Assembly (NCBI RefSeq): GCF_014201195.1
Contig: NZ_JACHDS010000001.1
Location: forward strand, 930,001 to 994,000
From: Nocardiopsis mwathae
GTDB lineage: Bacteria; Actinomycetota; Actinomycetes; Streptosporangiales; Streptosporangiaceae
DNA: 64,000 nt
Direction: 5' to 3'
The notes beneath the pieces were generated by a model that was given only the letters and a program-made list of their open reading frames with translations, was not told where the DNA came from and made no database searches. Within the stretch, counting starts at the first letter, position 1. Each line of letters starts with the position of its first letter. This document shows positions 1-8,349 of this stretch, in pieces. A program made the translations under genes and the position numbers.

Positions 1-606
1 ACGGGCGTGTTCGTACCCTCTAATAGATTGGCCGTTGCAACTGACTCCGATTATTGAGAAGTTCTCAATGTCTGGGTGGAAGATATACGAGCAGTCTGGG
101 ACGGTGACTTCCGCGATGGCGTCGGCATTTCCTGAATGGAGTGATATGCCATCGCCTTCCTCGCTTTCGGTGCCATCGCAAGGACTGTCGTTCCAGTGGC
201 GACTTCCGCCCTCTTCTAGTTCGCGTTGGCACTGCGCGCTGCGGACTTCAACGCGGATAATGTTTCCTGTATTTCCGGTTCCATTATCGCTGGCGCGGAT
301 GTCCTCGAGGATGGAACCGTTCGCCTTCGCATAGCTCTCAGCGCGTTCCCTGCCACCTGCTGGAGAGTAGAGACCGCCATAAGGGAGACGGTGGTTGGCG
401 AGGGTGCGTGCGGCGTCATCGGCGGCTTGCCCCGCAGCAGCAAGTGCTGCGGCGTCTGCGGCTTGCTGAGCTCGGTTGCGAAGATCATTGGCGAATCCGA
501 GGCGCACGTAGAGCACGGTGAGTGAGAGCAGGGCTAATGACAGCGCGACAAGCAGGAACAGGCTCGCCTGTCCCTGCTCATCGGGCTTCGCCGATTTGAA
601 AACCAC
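1..606 (-). CDS. TadE/TadG-like pilus assembly protein, 3' end cut by window edge
   Basis: An open frame of 202 codons runs from a GTG at 606 off the left edge of the window with no stop. The N-terminus (KSAKPDEQGQASLFLLVALS) is a short polar leader followed by one hydrophobic segment at about residues 14-36. Next come RNRAQQAADAAALAAA and a soluble domain with four cysteines. This is the layout of the TadE/TadG-like minor pilins of Tad systems. A prepilin-type glycine is present (G12), but the residue five positions after it is Phe, not the usual Glu, so processing may differ from the other pilins here. It is the last visible gene of the Tad cluster, 40 bases after the Flp pilin gene. The start is GTG, preceded by a weak GAGAG. 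The family call is firm; the exact role is inferred. Confidence 0.75.
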   Translation of the reverse strand, partial: MVFKSAKPDEQGQASLFLLVALSLALLSLTVLYVRLGFANDLRNRAQQAADAAALAAAGQAADDAARTLANHRLPYGGLYSPAGGRERAESYAKANGSILEDIRASDNGTGNTGNIIRVEVRSAQCQRELEEGGSRHWNDSPCDGTESEEGDGISLHSGNADAIAEVTVPDCSYIFHPDIENFSIIGVSCNGQSIRGYEHAR

Positions 607-646
607 GTTTGATAGCTCTCAGATCTCTTCGGCGGTAGAAGTCTTA

Positions 647-880
647 TTAGTCGAGGAAATCGAAGGCGTTGTCCACGGCAGTCTCGATGTTCTCCTTGAT
701 CGTACCGCCGATGCCGTCCTCGCCCGAGGCTGCGATTACGGCGGCCGCAATGGCACCGATGACCAGAAGGATTCCAGCGTATTCGACGAAGCCAGCGCCC
801 TTGTCCTTCTGGGCTTCGCGGCGACGCAGCGAGATGGCGCTCTTGACCTTGTCGAGTGCGTTCGTGGTGTTGATCATCAT
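647..880 (-). CDS. flp: Flp-type pilin, major subunit candidate
   Basis: This 77-residue protein has the class IVb pilin plan. A basic leader (residues 1-28, with RRREAQKDKG) ends at a prepilin cleavage motif, G28 followed by AGFVEY, with Glu at position +5. A hydrophobic stretch (about 34-50) follows, then a short acidic tail. The mature pilin would be about 49 residues, typical of Flp. TTTGGAGC lies 8 bases before the first of two in-frame ATGs. It sits at the distal end of the Tad operon, separated from the response-regulator gene by about 150 bases that include a strong hairpin (956-969), so it may be expressed at a different level from the assembly genes. The peptidase needed to process it is not in the window. 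Confidence 0.88.
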   Translation of the reverse strand: MMINTTNALDKVKSAISLRRREAQKDKGAGFVEYAGILLVIGAIAAAVIAASGEDGIGGTIKENIETAVDNAFDFLD

Positions 881-955
881 GTCATTGCTCCAAATCTTTG
901 GGATTCCCTGCTCGCGACAATGAAGAATCTACCGGGTTGTGAAGCTGGGAGCATA

Positions 956-969
956 GGGCCCGAAGGCCC
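956..969 (-). terminator. GC hairpin with a UUCG tetraloop between response regulator and pilin genes
   Basis: Read on the minus strand the sequence is GGGCC-TTCG-GGCCC, a perfect 5-bp stem closed by the very stable UUCG loop. It lies about 65 bases after the response-regulator stop and about 75 bases before the pilin start. No U-tract follows. It could be a weak terminator, or an RNA stability or processing element that lets pilin mRNA accumulate separately. Confidence 0.5.
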
Positions 970-1032
970 AAAGGGAGGCCTAAAGCAAGAAGGGAAAGTT
1001 AGCCCGGCCGCTAGGTCAAAAGACACCCACCC

Positions 1033-1740
1033 TCATCTTCGGGGCGCCTGCGCGGTGGGTCTGGTGGTGCAGTCGTTCCAGCGAGCTATCGCTGCGGTCC
1101 TCGTGCTCACCCCGAGCTTGTGGAAGATGCGGTTGAGGTGGTTCTTCACGGTCTTCTCGGCGAGGAAGAGCTCAGCTGCTATCTGTGCATTGGTCAGCCC
1201 CCGCGCCATGGTCTGCAGGATCTCCGCCTCGCGCGTGGACAGCCCGAGGCGTTCTGCGGGTGAATCCGTTGGAGCGGCGGCACTCTCCGGGAAGTCACGC
1301 AGGGAGTTGACCACAGCGCTTGCAGCGAGTGGAGACAAGGGAGTCCCTCTGCCCTGCACAGCATCGCTGAGTGCCCGGCGCAGCTCCTCCAGACCGAAGT
1401 TGCCGTGCACCATGTATCCGCTGGCGCCCTTACGGAGAGCAGCGTGGACGATTTCTGGATCTTCGGTGTGAGTGAGCATGATCACTTGGGTGAGGGCGCT
1501 GATTTCCTCCACCACGCTGATGCCGTCGCGGACGGGCATTCTGACATCGAGGAGGACCACGTCGGGGCGCAGGCTGTTGGTAAGGCGAAGGGCTTCGGCT
1601 CCGTCGCCGGCTTCACCTACAACAACGATGTTGTCCGTGGCTTCGAGGAGAGCTACGAGACCGGTGCGCACCACGATGTTGTCATCGACTGCAAGTACGG
1701 TGATCTGTTCTGCACTGGTGTTCTGCAGGGTGCTTATCAC
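1033..1740 (-). CDS. NarL/LuxR-family response regulator
   Basis: 235 residues. An N-terminal receiver domain (about 13-130) has the acidic pair D19-D20, the phosphoacceptor D65 in VVLLDVRMP, and a Thr/Lys region. A C-terminal LuxR-type helix-turn-helix (about 165-225) contains LSTREAEILQTMARGLTNAQ and the recognition helix AEKTVKNHLNRIF. The GTG start overlaps the stop of the upstream histidine kinase by four bases (1737-1740), so the two are translationally coupled and form a two-component pair. Being inside the Tad operon, it probably controls pilus genes or reports on the surface. Its targets cannot be read from the sequence. Confidence 0.92.
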   Translation of the reverse strand: MISTLQNTSAEQITVLAVDDNIVVRTGLVALLEATDNIVVVGEAGDGAEALRLTNSLRPDVVLLDVRMPVRDGISVVEEISALTQVIMLTHTEDPEIVHAALRKGASGYMVHGNFGLEELRRALSDAVQGRGTPLSPLAASAVVNSLRDFPESAAAPTDSPAERLGLSTREAEILQTMARGLTNAQIAAELFLAEKTVKNHLNRIFHKLGVSTRTAAIARWNDCTTRPTAQAPRR

Positions 1741-3059
1741 TGTGCTGACCTTTCGATGGTCTGGTCTGGAGCAGCTTCCTCAGCTGCCGCCGTGAGCAGG
1801 GGGAGGCGGATGGTCACCCGGGTACCCTCGCCGGGGGCAGAGGCCATGCTGAGAGATCCACCAGCACGATGAGCGCGCTCTGACATCCCGACGATCCCGA
1901 AGTGACCCTGTCGGTAGGGCAGTCCGTCCGCCCCCAACGTGATTCCTGAGGCACCGTCGGCACTGAATCCGCGTCCGTTGTCACTGATGTGCAGGACGGC
2001 GTGGTCATCGGCGGAGTACAGGCTGTCCGCTGAGCGAGGCCCTGTGCCCAGTGCGATGTCGACCCGGTCGGCCCCGGAGTGCCGTTCGACGTTGGTCAGA
2101 CTTTCGCGGAGGATGGCGACTATCTCATGCCGTGCGATGACTGTGAGCTGCGGGTCTTCTGCCGAGGCAGTGAAGTGGGCAGGTACACCGGAACGCGCGG
2201 ACCACGCCTCGACCTCGAAGGCGAGGATCTCCTCGATCGGCGAGTCAGGAGTGTCGTCTCTGAGGTCGGAGATGAGATCACGAGCTTCGCGTGCGGCGGT
2301 TTCAGCGGCCTTGATGACTTCGTCAGCCGTCCGTGCAGCGCGTTCAGGGTCCTTCTTCAGCCAGAGGGGCAGTGCTTGCGCGGCTAGTGCGGCACCCCTC
2401 AGCGTCTTGGCCACAGAGTCGTGCATATCGCGGGCGAGTCGGGCCCGCTCTTCTGCGGCGGCGGCCTGCGCCTCCGCTATCTCACGCCGCTGCTGCTCGG
2501 CCGCCAGCTGAAGGAAGATCCTCCGGAGTTGAAAACCTACGTATCCGGCTACGGGGTACAGCAGTGGGTGCACCGCCAGGATCTGCGCGTTGAGGAGGTC
2601 CTGCGCCCAATCCGATCGGAGCTCCGCATCCCAGGCGGAGTAGATGACCAGAGCAGCGAAGTAGCTGGTCATCTGGAAAGCCACGACCGCGATCATGCCG
2701 CGTGCACTGAAGAGAAGACCGGCCACGGTAGCCGTGAGGACTGTCGCCACAAAGAAGGGGCCGCTCGGGCCGTCGACCGTCAGGATGGTCGCGGCACAGA
2801 AGATGTCCGCGGTGACGAGGAAAGGATGGCGGAGGATGTAGGGCGTGACTCTCTCCCAGTAGTGGGCTACCAGGGCGGTCAAGGCTGCGAAGAGTATGGA
2901 GAGGAGGATGGTGGCCAATGTGAGGCGTTCCCCGGGCAGCATGAGAAGTGCTGTGAAGGTCAGCACGAATCGCAGCTGCATGAGCAGGCGAACCAGCCGC
3001 GCCATTCTCGGTAGGAGTTCCGGCGCGGTTCTGCTCGGAGAGGGGGCCATGATGGTCAT
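1737..3059 (-). CDS. Membrane sensor histidine kinase (HisKA_3 type)
   Basis: 440 residues. The N-terminal third (about 30-180) has several hydrophobic segments and no large extracellular domain, suggesting a membrane-embedded sensor. A short coiled coil (about 180-205) leads to the dimerisation/phosphoacceptor box RARLARDMHDSVAKTL, with H213 as the expected phosphorylated residue. The C-terminal HATPase domain contains the N box (LTNVERHSGA) and DNGRGF. This is the NarX/DegS-type kinase that partners with NarL-type regulators, and the response-regulator gene follows with a GTGA overlap. Its own ATG overlaps the tadC stop (ATGA, 3056-3059), which ties it to the pilus operon. The signal is unknown. 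Confidence 0.92.
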   Translation of the reverse strand: MTIMAPSPSRTAPELLPRMARLVRLLMQLRFVLTFTALLMLPGERLTLATILLSILFAALTALVAHYWERVTPYILRHPFLVTADIFCAATILTVDGPSGPFFVATVLTATVAGLLFSARGMIAVVAFQMTSYFAALVIYSAWDAELRSDWAQDLLNAQILAVHPLLYPVAGYVGFQLRRIFLQLAAEQQRREIAEAQAAAAEERARLARDMHDSVAKTLRGAALAAQALPLWLKKDPERAARTADEVIKAAETAAREARDLISDLRDDTPDSPIEEILAFEVEAWSARSGVPAHFTASAEDPQLTVIARHEIVAILRESLTNVERHSGADRVDIALGTGPRSADSLYSADDHAVLHISDNGRGFSADGASGITLGADGLPYRQGHFGIVGMSERAHRAGGSLSMASAPGEGTRVTIRLPLLTAAAEEAAPDQTIERSAQ

Positions 3060-3952
3060 CCTCCGATGGAGATTCCAGAGCCGAGAATGAGCCCGCCTCC
3101 GATGAGCAGAATGAGGCCGGGCAGCATGGTGGCGGCGGTGACTCCGGTCACCCTCGGGTTGAGTTTCTGCGCCTTCTGCCGCAGATACTGGGCATCTTCG
3201 CGGCGCATGTCACTGCTGATGGTCTGCAGGGCATCCGCGAGAGGAGCACCGAGCTCCTCGGCCTGCTGAAGGGCTGTGACGAACTTGCCCAAGGCCTCGT
3301 TGTTGTTGCGCTTGCGCAGTTGGACGAAGGCCTCCCTGCGGCTGGTGCCCATGTCCATCTGGCGCAGCGCGACTCGGAACTCGTCCGCGAGGACGCCTGG
3401 CATCGCATCACACACGCGGGAGAGCGCCTGGCGGAAGTTGAGGCCGGCGCCGACGGTCACCGCCAGGACGTCCAGGAAGTCCGGCAGCTGTGTCTGGACG
3501 TCATCCTGACGCTTTTTCGCGGCCTGATAGAGCTGCAGGTCGGTCAGGCCGATGAAAGCGAGGGCGATGAGCGCGATGATCACCGAGCCCGACGCCAGGA
3601 AGTAGGCGGATACCACCGTGTAGAGAACCACCTCGCCGATTTTTCGCCGAATATAGCGGTCCAGGTTCATGCCCTCCGGGGCGCCGGCCGCCTCGATTCG
3701 CCGCCTGATACCCGCCTTGCGTTCCTCGGGCAACGCTTCATTGACCGAGGCGAAGAAGATCTTGCCGATACGCTCGGTGATGCGGTGCAGGATGAAGGTC
3801 TGATCTTGCTTCTTCTTCGGCACGACCGGGATGAAATCCTCGTCGGCGACCTCCGTGGGCTTGGAATAGAGGTGGTAACCCCACACGGCGAGCCCGACGC
3901 AGACCATGGAGAAGAGCCCGAGGAGGATGATCAGGGGATATGAGAGTGTCAC
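3056..3952 (-). CDS. tadC: TadC-like inner-membrane pilus assembly protein (T2SS F family)
   Basis: 298 residues, near the usual length of TadC. There is an N-terminal membrane segment, then a cytoplasmic stretch, paired hydrophobic segments (about 110-135), a T2SSF domain with DVQTQLPDFLDVLAVTVGAG and LRQMDMGTSRREAF, and a final hydrophobic helix (GVTAATMLPGLILLIGGGLI). Proteins of this family form the membrane platform on which the TadA ATPase acts. The GTG start at 3952 lies about 20 bases after the tadB stop; the stop overlaps the histidine-kinase ATG. Assignment as TadC rather than TadB rests on gene order and size. Confidence 0.88.
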   Translation of the reverse strand: MTLSYPLIILLGLFSMVCVGLAVWGYHLYSKPTEVADEDFIPVVPKKKQDQTFILHRITERIGKIFFASVNEALPEERKAGIRRRIEAAGAPEGMNLDRYIRRKIGEVVLYTVVSAYFLASGSVIIALIALAFIGLTDLQLYQAAKKRQDDVQTQLPDFLDVLAVTVGAGLNFRQALSRVCDAMPGVLADEFRVALRQMDMGTSRREAFVQLRKRNNNEALGKFVTALQQAEELGAPLADALQTISSDMRREDAQYLRQKAQKLNPRVTGVTAATMLPGLILLIGGGLILGSGISIGG

Positions 3953-3971
3953 CGGTGAGCTCCGTGCAGGG

Positions 3972-4892
3972 TCAGTAGTTGATCTTCGTCATGCGCTGGA
4001 CGGCGATGAATCCGATGGTGAACAGAACACCGACGACGGCGAGCAGGATGATCCCGAGGAGGCTGTCGAGCATCGCGCCGACGCTTCCGGGATTGAGCAT
4101 GTTCAGACCGAAGAGGGACAGGACACCCATGACGAGCAGGGCCCAGGCGGTGCCCTTCGTCTCGCTGAGGATCGTCCTGATCTCCCGCCGGGTCTCCTTG
4201 CGCTGCTCCAAGGTGTCGGAGATGTTGCGCAGCGCGGTGACAAGCGCACCGCCAGACCGGGACGCGATGAGCAGGGTGGAGACCAGGACACCGATCTCCC
4301 GTGAAGGCATGCGTTCGCGCATGTCGGCGATGGCGGCGTCGAAGGACTTGCCCAGGCGCATGGTGTGTGCGGCGCGGCGCAGCTCGGATCCCGCCGGGTC
4401 GTCGAGTTCTTCCGCGGCCATGGCGATCGCGGTGGGGAGTGCCAGGCCGGCCTGAGTCGCGTTGGACAGCACGCGGGCGAGTTCGGGGAGCTGGGCGATG
4501 AACTCCTCCTTGCGGCGCTCCTCCTTGCGCTTGAGGTACTGGAGGAACAAGAAGCCGACGAGGACCGCCGCCAGGAAGCCGAACAGCGGGGCCAGGAGCT
4601 GGCCCACGAAGATGATCGCCAGCGACCCGCCGACGATGATCAGCAGGGCGAACAGGGTGACCGGCATCTTCACGCCGGCCCGCGCCAGGCGGGTCTCCAG
4701 GTTCTTACCGATGTCGGAGCGGCGCAGCCACGTGTCGAACCGGTTGAAGGGGGAGTTGGCGCGGCGCTCTACTTCCGCCAGGGCGCTGCGGGACGCCATC
4801 TGCGCGTTCTGGTCGAGGCCGGCGCCCCACTCACGTGCGGCCAGGATGAACAGGATCCCTGTGCCCGCTATGAGGACCGTGATCAGCAGCAT
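3972..4892 (-). CDS. tadB: TadB-like inner-membrane pilus assembly protein (T2SS F family)
   Basis: 306 residues. An N-terminal membrane helix (residues 1-20) is followed by a cytoplasmic stretch, two hydrophobic helices (about 80-120), and a T2SSF domain containing QLPELARVLSNATQAGLALP and LVSTLLIASRSGGALVTALR. The C-terminus is another hydrophobic pair ending in VQRMTKINY. It starts 16 bases after the tadA stop and runs into tadC, the usual tadA-tadB-tadC order. It would form the membrane platform with TadC. Confidence 0.9.
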   Translation of the reverse strand: MLLITVLIAGTGILFILAAREWGAGLDQNAQMASRSALAEVERRANSPFNRFDTWLRRSDIGKNLETRLARAGVKMPVTLFALLIIVGGSLAIIFVGQLLAPLFGFLAAVLVGFLFLQYLKRKEERRKEEFIAQLPELARVLSNATQAGLALPTAIAMAAEELDDPAGSELRRAAHTMRLGKSFDAAIADMRERMPSREIGVLVSTLLIASRSGGALVTALRNISDTLEQRKETRREIRTILSETKGTAWALLVMGVLSLFGLNMLNPGSVGAMLDSLLGIILLAVVGVLFTIGFIAVQRMTKINY

Positions 4893-4908
4893 TGGGGTCG
4901 GGTGCCTT

Positions 4909-6231
4909 TCAGATGGAGGAGGAGCCGTCGGCCGAGGCCGCGCCGAACACCGCAGGAATGGACTCCCCTGCGGAGATCACGCGCTGGGCGATCCGGGCCG
5001 GCAGCGGGAAGCGGTGGTGCACGCCGCGCACCCGGCGCTCGGCGTTCGGCGGTTCGGCGTCGAAGCGCAGCAGGTGCTCCAACCGGAACTCCTCGTGCCG
5101 CTCTGAGGCCACCACACCGATCTCGGACACCTTCCGGCTGCCGTCGGGGTAGCGGTTCAGCTGGACGATCACGTCCACGGCCGCGTTGATCTGGTCGCGC
5201 AGCGCCTCGAACGGGATCTTCACCTCCGACATCGAGGCCAGCGTGAGCAGCCGGTAGACCGCGTCGTGCGCGGAGTTGGCGTGCACGGTGGCCAGTGAGC
5301 CGTCGTGACCGGTGTTCATCGCCTGGAGCATGTCGAGGGTCTCGGCGCCGCGGACCTCACCGACGATGATCCGTTCGGGGCGCATACGCAGCGAGTTGCG
5401 GACGAGATCGCGGATGGTGACCTGCCCGACGCCCTCCATGTTGGGCGGACGCGACTCCAGCCGGATCACGTGCTCCTGCTGGAGCTGCAGCTCGGCCGAG
5501 TCCTCGATGGTGATGATGCGCTCGTCGTTGGGGACGAAGCCGGACAGCGCGTTGAGGAACGTGGTCTTACCGGTACCGGTACCCCCCGCCACGATGATGT
5601 TGAACCGCGCGCGGACCAGGGACGCGAGCAGGATGGCGGTATCGGTGTCCAAGCTGCCGAACTCGACCAGCTGCTGCAGGGTGAACGGCTTGGGGAACCG
5701 GCGGATGGTGATCGTGGGCCCGGTGAGGGCGAGCGGCGGGATGATCACGTTGACGCGCTCGCCCGTGGGGAGGCGGGCGTCGACCATCGGGCTCGACTCG
5801 TCGACCCGCCGGTTGACCTGGGCGACGATGCGGTCGATGGTCTGCATCAGCTGCTCTTCGCTGGCGAAGGCCATCTCCAGGCGCTCGACCTTGCCGCCGC
5901 GCTCCACGTAGACGGTGTCATGTCCGTTCACCATGATTTCGGTGACGCTCTCGTCTTCGAGCAGCGGTTCGAGGACGCCCAGGCCGAGCGCCTCGTCGAC
6001 CACCCGGCGGACGAGCATGCCGCGCTCCCGGTCGGAGAGGACCGGGCCCTCCCGAGAGAGGAGGTGGCCGACGACCTTCTCCAGGCGCGTGCGGCGCTGG
6101 TGCATGTCCAGCATGGCGAGATCTTCGAGGTTGATCTCGTGGAGCAGCCGCTCCCGCCAGTGGGCGACACTGCCCAGGTCGGACCGCTGCTCAACCTTGC
6201 GGTCGGCGTCGAGCCGGTCTTTGAGTCCCAT
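4909..6231 (-). CDS. tadA: TadA/CpaF-type pilus assembly ATPase
   Basis: 440 residues, normal for TadA/CpaF. It has an N-terminal regulatory domain (about 20-170), the Walker A motif GGTGTGKT at 216-223, an Asp-box region (ITIEDSAELQLQ), a Walker B region with RIIVGEVRGAE, and a His box (GHDGSLATVHANSA). This is the secretion ATPase that powers assembly of Flp pili at the inner membrane. The protein is soluble, with an ATG start 74 bases after the TadE stop. The flanking tadB/tadC and tadE genes support the call. Confidence 0.95.
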   Translation of the reverse strand: MGLKDRLDADRKVEQRSDLGSVAHWRERLLHEINLEDLAMLDMHQRRTRLEKVVGHLLSREGPVLSDRERGMLVRRVVDEALGLGVLEPLLEDESVTEIMVNGHDTVYVERGGKVERLEMAFASEEQLMQTIDRIVAQVNRRVDESSPMVDARLPTGERVNVIIPPLALTGPTITIRRFPKPFTLQQLVEFGSLDTDTAILLASLVRARFNIIVAGGTGTGKTTFLNALSGFVPNDERIITIEDSAELQLQQEHVIRLESRPPNMEGVGQVTIRDLVRNSLRMRPERIIVGEVRGAETLDMLQAMNTGHDGSLATVHANSAHDAVYRLLTLASMSEVKIPFEALRDQINAAVDVIVQLNRYPDGSRKVSEIGVVASERHEEFRLEHLLRFDAEPPNAERRVRGVHHRFPLPARIAQRVISAGESIPAVFGAASADGSSSI

Positions 6232-6305
6232 GAGTCGCTGTCCAAGGAAGGAAGTGGAAGAAAAGAAGTGGTCGGTCGGTGCGGAGACGGGAGAGGCCCG
6301 GTATG

Positions 6306-6713
6306 TCAGCGGGGCATTTCCACGGTCCGGGTGAGAGGCAGGTCCAAACCGGAATAGGAGAAGATCAGCGGCATGCGGACCTCGATGCGTGTGGCGTAGC
6401 CGTGCTCGACCCGGTAGACGTCGATCTTCGCCTGGTCCTGCAGGTAGCCGGGAAGCGTGTCGTGGGCGAGGCTCCTGCCGTGTTCGGCCCCGTAGCGCCC
6501 GGCCGCGTCGGCACTGACCCGTGCCGCATTGTTCATACGTTCCATGGCCGCGAAGCTGAAGAACACCTCCAGGGCGATGGTCACCACAAGGAGGAAGAAC
6601 GGCAGGTAGACGGCGAACTCGACGAATTGGCTGCCCCGGTCGTCCGCCGATCTGAGGCGGTGCCGGAGCAAGCGCCCGACCCGCAAGCCGGGGGACGAGG
6701 CTTTCGCGGACAC
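6306..6713 (-). CDS. tadE: TadE-family pseudopilin
   Basis: 135 residues. The basic leader ends at a prepilin motif, G27 followed by SQFVEF, with Glu at +5. One hydrophobic helix follows (about 33-52), then MNNAARVSADAAGRYGAEHG and a short soluble tail, the standard TadE form. The GTG start at 6713 lies four bases after the stop of the upstream CpaE-TadE fusion gene, so the genes are probably coupled. TadE proteins are minor pilins processed by the same peptidase as Flp. This is one of three TadE/G-like domains in the cluster. Confidence 0.87.
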   Translation of the reverse strand: MSAKASSPGLRVGRLLRHRLRSADDRGSQFVEFAVYLPFFLLVVTIALEVFFSFAAMERMNNAARVSADAAGRYGAEHGRSLAHDTLPGYLQDQAKIDVYRVEHGYATRIEVRMPLIFSYSGLDLPLTRTVEMPR

Positions 6714-6717
6714 GTGA

Positions 6718-8349
6718 TCACCTCTCGTTGGGAACCTTGGCGCCGCTGGAGATCTCCCACGGGGTCGGGGCGCCGGGTATCACCGCGGGCATGTTGACCG
6801 TGACGTTGACGGCGCGCGGGCTGTTGTTCGCCGCTCGCACCACTTCGAGGGAGAAGCGGTCCTCCTCTTTCCACGGGCCGCTGATGCGCTTGGTGGCCGC
6901 CTCGACGATCTGCTCGTCGCTGTTCGGGGTCACCACCGCCTGACGCGCGCCTTCGTTCGCGGCGTGGCTGGAGTACATGCCGGTCAGGCCGATCAGCAGC
7001 ACCTGCCACACCAGCAGCGCGGCAAAGCAGATCAGCGGAACGACCAGGGCGAACTCGACGAAAGCCGCCCCGCTGTCGGACGCCTCCTTCCGACGCCGCA
7101 GCAGGCTCTTGACCGGTGACGGCTTGGCCGCCGTATCCGAGCCCGACACGCCGGCCGACTGCGACTCTTCCTGCTCGTCCTCGTCGGGGGCGGAGAACAG
7201 CCCCAGTTCCTTGGCGAGCTGGCTGTAGGCCTTCAGCAGCGACTCGTCGTTGAGCCGCCCGGGGTTGCCGGTGTTGGACGCCTCCTCCAGAGCGCGGTAG
7301 TTGGCGGGGACAGCGGCCTTGAGGAAGTCGGTGCCCAGCAGCTTGCGGGCGAAGTCCGGCTGGATCTCGTTCTTCCGGCTGTGCCTCATCAGCAGGCCGG
7401 TCACGCTGTCCTTCTCGCGGATCTGCAGCCGGTCCCACATCGCGATCAGCCGCTGCGCGCCGCGCAGCGCGGGCAGGTCGGGGGTGGTGAGAACGACCGA
7501 CTTGTCCGCCAGCTCCACGGCCATGGCCGTGGACTCGGTCATGGCCGCACCGCAGTCGACGAGGACGAAGTCGTACCGCGACCTGAGCGCCCCCAGGATC
7601 AGCCGTGCCGCGCGGGCCGAGACGTCCTCGCCCCGCTCGCCCTCGTCGGGGGCGAGCAGGATGTGCAGCCCGTCCGGGTGGACGTAGAGGGTGTCGGCGA
7701 GCATCGAGGCGCTGATGTCCTCCGAGGCGTCGACCAGGTCGACGATGCTGCGCCGGTGCTTGAGGTCGAAGTAGCCGGGGATGTCGCCCGCCTGCAGGTC
7801 GAGGTCGACCAGGCAGACCAGCCGGTCGGCCTTGGCCGCGAGGCGGGCGAGGTGGATGGCGGTGGTCGTCGTCCCGACACCGCCCTTGGAGCCCACGAAG
7901 GTGATGATCGACCCCCGGCGCCCGGTGGTCGGCACGTCGAGGGCGGCACCCTCCAGGTGGCGCCGGATCGTGCGCGACCAGTCGGCCGCGGAGGCGACCC
8001 GCGCCCGCAGCTCCTCGATGGTCGCGTTGGCCGCCAGCACGCCGCGCGCGCCGGCCTCCATGGCGTCGGTGTAGGCCGCCGGCTGCACCTCGTCGACGAG
8101 GAGGATCACCGCGAGCTGCGGGTGGTTCCGGGAGATGTCCCGGATCAGGTCGAATACCGGGAGCGGGCCGAGCTCCTCGTGGATGAGCACGACATCCAGC
8201 GTGGGGATCTTGCCGACGGTCTCGCTGATCTCGTGGGACGAGCGGTGGACGCTCACGACATCGGCGTCGGAGAGCTCCTCGAATCGGGTGGTCAGCGCGG
8301 TCTCCAACTCAGCGGTCGGAGTCCCGATCATGACCTGGTAAGCGCTCAC
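6718..8349 (-). CDS. CpaE/TadZ-like ATPase fused to a C-terminal TadE-type pseudopilin
   Basis: 543 residues in one uninterrupted frame. Residues 1-125 resemble the atypical receiver domain of CpaE but lack a clear phosphoacceptor aspartate (VVLIHEEL). Residues 147-385 form a MinD/ParA-type ATPase with a deviant Walker A, GSKGGVGTTTT (153-163), and FVLVDCGA. A charged linker (about 388-417) leads to the basic cluster RRRK (418-421) and a prepilin cleavage motif, G427 followed by AAFVEF with Glu at +5 (E432). A hydrophobic helix (434-456) and a TadE-like soluble domain complete the protein. CpaE/TadZ localises Tad machines; TadE is a minor pilin. The GTG start overlaps the cpaB stop by one base. 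The join is not a sequencing artefact obvious from the frame: there is no stop or frame shift between the parts. Confidence 0.88.
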   Translation of the reverse strand: MSAYQVMIGTPTAELETALTTRFEELSDADVVSVHRSSHEISETVGKIPTLDVVLIHEELGPLPVFDLIRDISRNHPQLAVILLVDEVQPAAYTDAMEAGARGVLAANATIEELRARVASAADWSRTIRRHLEGAALDVPTTGRRGSIITFVGSKGGVGTTTTAIHLARLAAKADRLVCLVDLDLQAGDIPGYFDLKHRRSIVDLVDASEDISASMLADTLYVHPDGLHILLAPDEGERGEDVSARAARLILGALRSRYDFVLVDCGAAMTESTAMAVELADKSVVLTTPDLPALRGAQRLIAMWDRLQIREKDSVTGLLMRHSRKNEIQPDFARKLLGTDFLKAAVPANYRALEEASNTGNPGRLNDESLLKAYSQLAKELGLFSAPDEDEQEESQSAGVSGSDTAAKPSPVKSLLRRRKEASDSGAAFVEFALVVPLICFAALLVWQVLLIGLTGMYSSHAANEGARQAVVTPNSDEQIVEAATKRISGPWKEEDRFSLEVVRAANNSPRAVNVTVNMPAVIPGAPTPWEISSGAKVPNER

